Source: Excoecaria cochinchinensis (Eukaryota; Streptophyta; Magnoliopsida; Malpighiales; Euphorbiaceae). From it: DNA of 64,000 bases. The translations under genes were made by a program, and so were the position numbers. Below are positions 59,035 to 64,000 of this stretch, piece after piece (within the stretch, counting starts at the first letter, position 1; the number at the start of each line of letters is the position of its first letter). The stretch spans positions 6,457,501-6,521,500 of the forward strand of contig CANTUQ010000043.1 of the NCBI GenBank assembly GCA_947683425.1, read 5' to 3'. The notes beneath the pieces were generated by a model. It saw only the letters and a program-made list of their open reading frames with translations. It had not been told where the DNA came from and ran no database searches.

Positions 59035-61047
59035 GGGGAGTTCTTAACCCGAAAGGCTAACAATGATAATTTTGCCAAAAGGGCTAACCCCGGTCAAGGA
59101 GCCAGTAGGCCAGCAGGTCCCAGTAACAGCACTAGAAGAATGGGTGAAGTGTCTGCTACTGAGGTAGCCACCCAGAGGAAGTTTTCAAACTTGGGGAGAC
59201 CATTATCCTGGGTCTTGAGGAGGCTGATGAAGGAAGGAAAATTGCGCCCTCTAACTCCTAGGCCAGCTTTGACACAAGGGAAACCGGGGCATAAGGACAA
59301 CGAATTTTGTGCATTCCACCAGCACTCCGGCCATATCACTGATAAGTGCAAGGCGCTCTGGCACTCTATCCAAGACTTGATCGATAGCAAGCAGATCTCT
59401 GACCCTGAGAAGAGAGAAACTGAGAAGAAGCCTAGTTATAATGCCGTAGCACCGCCCGTGTTTATGATTCAGTCTAGCCTGCCAGAGTGGTATGTGCTAC
59501 AAGATCTGTATGGGAGTGAGGAGTCTGCTGTCGATAATTCCGAGGATGGGAAGAAGAAAGCAGTTGTGGCGACTCTTAATTGCTGGTCTAGCAGTGAGAG
59601 CGGTGGAGAAGCCGAGGAGGAAGAAGGATTGAACCTTGATTTGTGGGGCTTCGATGGAGACGAGGGAGAGATAAGCGGTGTCACTAGAAGTGGAAGGGTG
59701 ATCCCCGAGATTGCAAAGCTACCTGAGCCGATACAGCCGTTGGCAGAGAAAGAGCCGGAGGAGAAACAGGTTATAAGGCAATTGAAGAAGACCGCAGCTC
59801 AGATATCCATATGGGATTTGTTGAGGCAATCCCCCTCTCATAGGCAGAAGGTAGTAGAGGCTCTGGTTGAGGCCACAGTCGCCACCACTATTTCCCCGTC
59901 AGAGCTTTTGGGTTTAATTAAGGGAGGATCCGAGGAGAGATTGGTCTTTTCCGACGCTGACTTACCTGTTGAGGGCCGTAATCACAATCGACCCTTGTAC
60001 ATTAAAGCACAGATTAGCGGTAAGCACACTGCTTGCGTTATGGTGGACGATGGGTCTTCTATCAACGTGTGCCCTTTAATAGCTTTGCAAGCTTTTGGTT
60101 TAAGCGAGGATATGCTCAGCGGATCCGATCTGACTATCACGGCCTACGATAACTTGAGGAGGCAAGCCTCAGGAACCTTCAAGACCTTGGTCAAGACAGG
60201 ACCTATCGAGGTGGAGGTTGAATTTGTAGTATTGCCCATCCCTGCTAATTTCTCAGCCTTGCTTGGGAGACCCTGGTTCCATAAATTAGGGGGAGTGCCA
60301 TCCACACTGCATCAGATGATAAAATTCCCACACGAAGGGGAGGTGGTGACTATCAAGGCTGCCAGGGAAAACCAGGTCTCGGCGCTGGAAATTGCCAATC
60401 GGCCATTCAGCGGCTTCCATGTGTCCATGATAGGGGAAGAGCACGGATCAGTAGATAGCCCGGCTGTGGTTAATATGTTGAAGAAGATGCATTATCTTCC
60501 CGGGGCTGGATTGGGTAGAAGCTCCCAAGGGCTGCAGACTGCGATCACCACTCAAGGGCAGAAGAACCGGAAAGGTCTGGGGTATAGAGGTGGCTTCGGC
60601 AAGAAGAGGGTGACAGACAGGATCCCCCACATTTCAGAGAGCTTTGTAACAGCATCCTCAGTTTGTGCGTATACTGGTGAAGATGAACCACAATGGGTAG
60701 ACGGGAGGATTGTCCCTGGCTTTGAGATCTTTAATGATGTGTATGATTGGCATGTCGGGTTCGTCAAGACTGCTGAAGACTTTTGGGATGAGGAAGTCAT
60801 GACTCAGGGTATCACTTGGGACAAGTGCGAGCTTGAGGAGGTCGTTACTGAGAAGATGGTAGCTGCCAGGCTGAAAGGAAAAGAGAAGATAGCAGGTTTA
60901 GAGCTGGAAATGGGGGATTTGAAGATTTCTTCCGACGTGCCTGAAGGGCCTCTGCTAAATCAGAAAGTTAGTGAGCAAGCTGCAACAGCATCAAGCTCGG
61001 GAGCTGCAGAAGAAGACTCTAGCCTAGATTGTCTTTTTATTCCATAA
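59035..61047 (+). CDS. Tat4 gag C-terminus and protease
   Basis: Open frame; the first ATG in it is at 59140. From that ATG: module FSNLGRPLSWVLRRLMKEGK, knuckle CAFHQHSGHITDKC (CX2HX4HX4C, residues 57-70), acidic spacer, AQISIWDLLRQSPSHRQKVV, protease VMVDDGSSINVCPL (Asp303 or Asp304 with Gly305), FSALLGRPWFHKLGGVPST, then a G-patch-like PGAGLGRSSQG..KGLGYRGG near residue 450 and a conserved tail to DCLFIP. TAA at 61045-61047 ends it; Tat2 has GAA at this codon, and the frame continues into RT without shift. Capsid is missing upstream compared with Tat2, so this is a deleted Gag-Pro. The fragment is intact as a frame but not as a protein. Confidence 0.85.
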   Translation, partial: GEFLTRKANNDNFAKRANPGQGASRPAGPSNSTRRMGEVSATEVATQRKFSNLGRPLSWVLRRLMKEGKLRPLTPRPALTQGKPGHKDNEFCAFHQHSGHITDKCKALWHSIQDLIDSKQISDPEKRETEKKPSYNAVAPPVFMIQSSLPEWYVLQDLYGSEESAVDNSEDGKKKAVVATLNCWSSSESGGEAEEEEGLNLDLWGFDGDEGEISGVTRSGRVIPEIAKLPEPIQPLAEKEPEEKQVIRQLKKTAAQISIWDLLRQSPSHRQKVVEALVEATVATTISPSELLGLIKGGSEERLVFSDADLPVEGRNHNRPLYIKAQISGKHTACVMVDDGSSINVCPLIALQAFGLSEDMLSGSDLTITAYDNLRRQASGTFKTLVKTGPIEVEVEFVVLPIPANFSALLGRPWFHKLGGVPSTLHQMIKFPHEGEVVTIKAARENQVSALEIANRPFSGFHVSMIGEEHGSVDSPAVVNMLKKMHYLPGAGLGRSSQGLQTAITTQGQKNRKGLGYRGGFGKKRVTDRIPHISESFVTASSVCAYTGEDEPQWVDGRIVPGFEIFNDVYDWHVGFVKTAEDFWDEEVMTQGITWDKCELEEVVTEKMVAARLKGKEKIAGLELEMGDLKISSDVPEGPLLNQKVSEQAATASSSGAAEEDSSLDCLFIP

Positions 61048-62715
61048 CTCTTTTATGATGTAAATGATAACCATAATATTATCAATAAGATGAACAATTT
61101 CACTTATTTGTGCGATGTTTCTAATGATTTCAACATGCATGAACATGATCATATTCCATCAATTTTTGACATTGACTCCACTGGCACAACGCCTTTTAAT
61201 CTTGGAACCTCGGAAAACCCAAGAGAAATTCTAATAGCATCAAATATAACTCCTGAGGAGAGAAAAAATTTTGAGAGAATAATAAAAAAACATGAAAAAG
61301 TCTTTGCCTGGACCTACGAGGACATGCCGGGGATTGACCGAGCTGTGGCGGAGCATGCCATCCCGACTTATCCAGATTGCAAGCCTGTGAAGCAGAAGTT
61401 GAGAAGGCTAAGACCAGAATGGGCTGACAAGGTTAAGGAGGAAATTCGACAGCAGATTGAAGCTAAGTTCCTTGTGGAAGTCCAGTATCCTACATGGCTG
61501 GCAAATGTGGTTCCTGTGGCTAAGAAGAACGGAAAGGTCAGGGTGTGTGTGGATTATCGAGATCTTAACAAAGCCTGCCCTAAAGATGATTTTCCACTAC
61601 CCCATATTGATGTATTGATAGACAGTGCCGCCAATTGCGCGATGTACAGTTTCGGGGACGGTTATGTGGGCTACAACCAGATCCTGAACAAGATAGCTGA
61701 CCGGGTTAAAACTGCCTTTATCACGGAGTGGGGCACCTATGCCTATCGGGTCATGCCTTTCGGCCTAAAGAATGCGGGGGCCACATACCAGAGGATGGCA
61801 ACCAAGATCTTAAGTGACCTGATTCACAAAGAAGTGGATGTGTATGTCGATGATATGATGGTCAAATCAGCCACCCGAGAGGGACACTTTGAAGCTCTAG
61901 AGAAGTTCTTCACCAGGATCGATAAGTATAATCTGCGACTTAATCCCAAGAAGTGCATTTTTGGGGTGACTTCAGGAAAGCTGTTGGGACATGTCGTCAG
62001 TCAAAGGGGGATAGAAATTGACCCCGACAAGGTGAAAGCTATCAGAGAAATGCCTGTGCCACAGAAAGAGAAAGATGTAAGGAGTTTCCTGGGCAAGCTG
62101 CAGTATGTTAGCCGGTTTATTGCCAAGCTCACTTCGATATGCGAACCTGTTTTCAAGCTGCTTAGAAAGAATCAGCCTGTAATCTGGAATGAAGACTGCC
62201 AGAGAGCCTTTGATAATATCAGGGAGTATCTGTTAAATCCGCCAGTACTAAGGCCTCCGCAACCTGTTAAACCGCTTATTCTGTATCTGGCCATGGAAGA
62301 CGGTTCAGTGGGTGCCATGATGGCTCAAGAGGATGAATTTGGGGTAGATTTTGCGATTTATTACCTCAGCAAGAAGTTCCTGGCTTACGAAATAAAATAT
62401 GCTGAAGTGGAGAAGATATGCCTTGCAGTGATTTGGGCATCAAAGAAGCTGAGACATTACTTCCATTCATACAAGGTTCAGGCCGTAGCCAAGCAGAATC
62501 CTTTAAGATATTTGCAGGAGGCACCATCTTTGCTTGGAAAGATGGGGAGGTGGCTACTCTTGCTACAAGAGTTTGATGTGCAATACATCACCCGCAAGAC
62601 TATTAAGGGGCGAGCTGTAGCCGAATTTCTTGCTGAACATCCTATCCAAGTGGACACCCCCGAATTTACCTTTCCTGACGAGAGCATAGGCACGATTTCT
62701 GTTCAAGGATGGTAG
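61048..62715 (+). CDS. pol: Tat4 reverse transcriptase-RNase H
   Basis: Same frame as the upstream protease. First ATG at 61090. RT motifs: KVRVCVDYRDLNKACPKDDF, SFGDGYVGYNQI (Asp kept), YRVMPFGLKNAGATYQRM, catalytic YVDD at residues 252-255 from the ATG, LNPKKCIFGVTSGKLLGHVV and RSFLGKLQYVSRFIAKL. The first RNase H follows (LILYLAMEDGSVGAMMAQ, AIYYLSKKF, WASKKLRHYFHSYKV), degenerate as is usual in the Tat clade. It ends at TAG 62713-62715 in QGW*LHFDG, and the next domain continues in the same frame. The stop fits loss of a Gln or Lys codon, so either the copy is dead or it needs readthrough. Confidence 0.88.
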   Translation, partial: LFYDVNDNHNIINKMNNFTYLCDVSNDFNMHEHDHIPSIFDIDSTGTTPFNLGTSENPREILIASNITPEERKNFERIIKKHEKVFAWTYEDMPGIDRAVAEHAIPTYPDCKPVKQKLRRLRPEWADKVKEEIRQQIEAKFLVEVQYPTWLANVVPVAKKNGKVRVCVDYRDLNKACPKDDFPLPHIDVLIDSAANCAMYSFGDGYVGYNQILNKIADRVKTAFITEWGTYAYRVMPFGLKNAGATYQRMATKILSDLIHKEVDVYVDDMMVKSATREGHFEALEKFFTRIDKYNLRLNPKKCIFGVTSGKLLGHVVSQRGIEIDPDKVKAIREMPVPQKEKDVRSFLGKLQYVSRFIAKLTSICEPVFKLLRKNQPVIWNEDCQRAFDNIREYLLNPPVLRPPQPVKPLILYLAMEDGSVGAMMAQEDEFGVDFAIYYLSKKFLAYEIKYAEVEKICLAVIWASKKLRHYFHSYKVQAVAKQNPLRYLQEAPSLLGKMGRWLLLLQEFDVQYITRKTIKGRAVAEFLAEHPIQVDTPEFTFPDESIGTISVQGW

Positions 62716-64000
62716 TTGCATTTTGACGGGGCAGTGAATAACAAAGGAGCCGGAGTCGGAATCATCCTGACGACCCCAGATAATGAGAAGCTTCCTCTTG
62801 CTAAGAAACTGAGATACAAGGCGACCAACAATGAAGCTGAGTATGAAGCGTGCACCTTCGGGTTAGAGGCTCTAGCTGTATTGGGGGCAAGAAACGTAGA
62901 GGTATTTTGTGACTCGTCCTTGGTAATAAACCAGATCCGAGGCGAGTGGGCTATTAAAGAAGAACGACTGGTCCCCTATGTTCAATATCTGAAAGGGATG
63001 TGTGGGCAGTTTGAGACTTGCACTTTCCACTTTGTGCCCAGAGATGAGAACCGTCTGGCTGATGCGTTGGCAACCTTAGTGTCAATGTGGGATAACCCTG
63101 AAGGAGTGGCCATGAAACCGGTGCTAATTTCGAGCTCTGATAAGCCTAGTTTTGAAACCGAGCCAGTGATGGAGGTCGAGGCATCAGATGGCAAGCCATG
63201 GTACTTTGATATCATGAATTACTTGGAAAGCAATAGATTTCCAGAAGAGGCCACTGAAAAAGACCAGAGGATGATACGCAGGTTATCTACTCAGTTCATA
63301 TCCTTGGAAGGGGTGTTGTACAAAAGACGGTTAGATGGGATTCAGCTCAGGTGCTTGAATGAAAGAGAAGCGTGCAAGATAATGGAGGAAACCCATGCAG
63401 GGGTCTGTGGGGCCCACATGAATGGATTGACCTTGGCCAAGAAGATCATGAGGCAAGGCTTTTATTGGCTTACGATAGACACTGATTGTTCAAAGTATGT
63501 CAAACAATGTCAGTTGTGCCAACAGTACGCAGATCTGAGACACCTGCCAGTATCAGAACTACATAACCTGACATCACCTTGGTCGTTTGCTGCTTGGGGG
63601 ATAGATATCATTGGAGAGATTCGCCCTACGGCGTCCAATGGGCACAGATACATCATAGTCGCAATCAACTATTTCACCAAATGGGTCGAGACAGAATCTT
63701 TCAAGAAAATTGACACAAGGGACATGACCAAATTCATAGAGAGGAATTTGATATGCAGATATGGCCTCCCTCATCACATAGTGTCTGATAATGGAGTGCA
63801 GTTCATGGGAGAAACCAGAAAACTTCTCGAAAAATATGGTGTTGAGCATCATAAATCCTCTCCCTACCGACCGCAAGCGAATGGAGCAGTAGAAGCCGCC
63901 AATAAGAATGTGAAGAAGATCTTGTCCAAGATGGTCCAAACCTACAAGGACTGGGCTGAAAAGTTACCCTTCGCCCTGTGGGGATATAGAACGACGGTAA
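62716..64000 (+). CDS. pol: Tat4 archaeal-type RNase H and integrase, partial
   Basis: Frame open from the 62713 stop to the window end. It begins with the second RNase H: LHFDGAVNNKGAGVGIIL (Asp), TNNEAEYEACTFGLEAL (Glu), VFCDSSLVINQIRGEW (Asp) and VPRDENRLADALATL (final Asp), all four catalytic positions present. Integrase: finger THAGVCGAHMNG and CQLCQQYAD, Asp in WGIDIIGEIRPT, Asp in VSDNGVQFMG, Glu in NGAVEAANKNVKK, then WAEKLPFALWGYRTTV at the edge. The archaeal-type RNase H is the diagnostic of Tat/Ogre elements. The C-terminus and 3' LTR are outside the window. Confidence 0.88.
   Translation, partial: MHFDGAVNNKGAGVGIILTTPDNEKLPLAKKLRYKATNNEAEYEACTFGLEALAVLGARNVEVFCDSSLVINQIRGEWAIKEERLVPYVQYLKGMCGQFETCTFHFVPRDENRLADALATLVSMWDNPEGVAMKPVLISSSDKPSFETEPVMEVEASDGKPWYFDIMNYLESNRFPEEATEKDQRMIRRLSTQFISLEGVLYKRRLDGIQLRCLNEREACKIMEETHAGVCGAHMNGLTLAKKIMRQGFYWLTIDTDCSKYVKQCQLCQQYADLRHLPVSELHNLTSPWSFAAWGIDIIGEIRPTASNGHRYIIVAINYFTKWVETESFKKIDTRDMTKFIERNLICRYGLPHHIVSDNGVQFMGETRKLLEKYGVEHHKSSPYRPQANGAVEAANKNVKKILSKMVQTYKDWAEKLPFALWGYRTTV

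Larger units (their letters stand above)
56175..64000 (+). mobile_element. Tat4: Tat/Ogre-like element, right end outside window
   Basis: Plus-strand element with 5' LTR, exact tRNA-Arg primer site, leader, a gag missing its capsid, then one long frame for knuckle, protease, RT, RNase H, second archaeal-type RNase H and integrase. That frame is broken by only two stops (61045 TAA, 62713 TAG). The second RNase H defines the Tat clade. It is inserted in the chromovirus gag; TTCCA precedes the LTR. Confidence 0.9.

Noticed and set aside
61040..61095. Intron between protease and RT as in some Ogre elements
   Set aside because: The frame is continuous across the gap with a single TAA, and no donor/acceptor pair is needed.

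Overview
The window is flowering-plant nuclear DNA from a repeat-dense, probably pericentromeric, heterochromatic region. All recognisable coding sequence belongs to plant LTR retrotransposons (Ty3/gypsy Tat/Ogre-like, Athila and chromovirus; Ty1/copia) and one CACTA DNA transposon carrying pieces of host genes. There is no intact host gene, no tRNA or rRNA gene, no CRISPR array and no prokaryotic signal. The background is AT-rich with intron-like noncoding DNA, and reading frames are mostly broken by nonsense codons.

Layout. 1-8702: minus-strand Tat-like element (Tat1) with its 5' LTR at 6310-8702, tRNA-Arg PBS, gag, broken RT/INT and a repetitive 3' UTR; its other LTR lies left of the window. 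8703-12538: 3' part of a plus-strand Athila element (Athila1: late ORF, 3' noncoding region, LTR). 12557-14652: minus-strand LTR starting TGTAACACCCC (Del/Tekay-like). 14653-15080: scrap of a Tat 3' UTR. 15081-18250: unclassified DNA with host-exon-like stretches. 18255-56174: one minus-strand chromovirus (chromodomain, INT, RH, RT, PR/gag) split by two large insertions. (a) A copia element, 19295-31800, is itself split by a Tat LTR (Tat3, 21089-29131), which is split by a CACTA transposon (22885-28083). (b) A Tat element (Tat2, 32842-54011) is itself split by a nearly complete young Athila (Athila2, 36074-49465, TSD AAATA). 56175-64000 and beyond: plus-strand Tat element (Tat4) inserted in the chromovirus gag, with 5' LTR, PBS, protease, RT-RH, the second (archaeal-type) RNase H of the Tat clade, and integrase running off the window.

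The nest gives a relative chronology: chromovirus, then copia, Tat2 and Tat4, then Tat3 LTR and Athila2, then CACTA. The CACTA element holds intron-containing fragments of two unrelated host genes, a NCRK-like receptor kinase (plus strand) and a SEC14/SFH-like lipid-transfer protein (minus strand).

The strongest unexplained signal is a set of GC-rich palindromic arrays inside the LTRs. The stem ACACGGCGGT/ACCGCCGTGT recurs in both Athila2 LTRs, in Athila2 internal DNA and in the unrelated Tekay-like LTR. Athila1 and Tat4 LTRs carry comparable arrays built on different sequences. A second theme is nonsense codons that fit loss of methylated cytosine (CAG/CAA to TAG/TAA).
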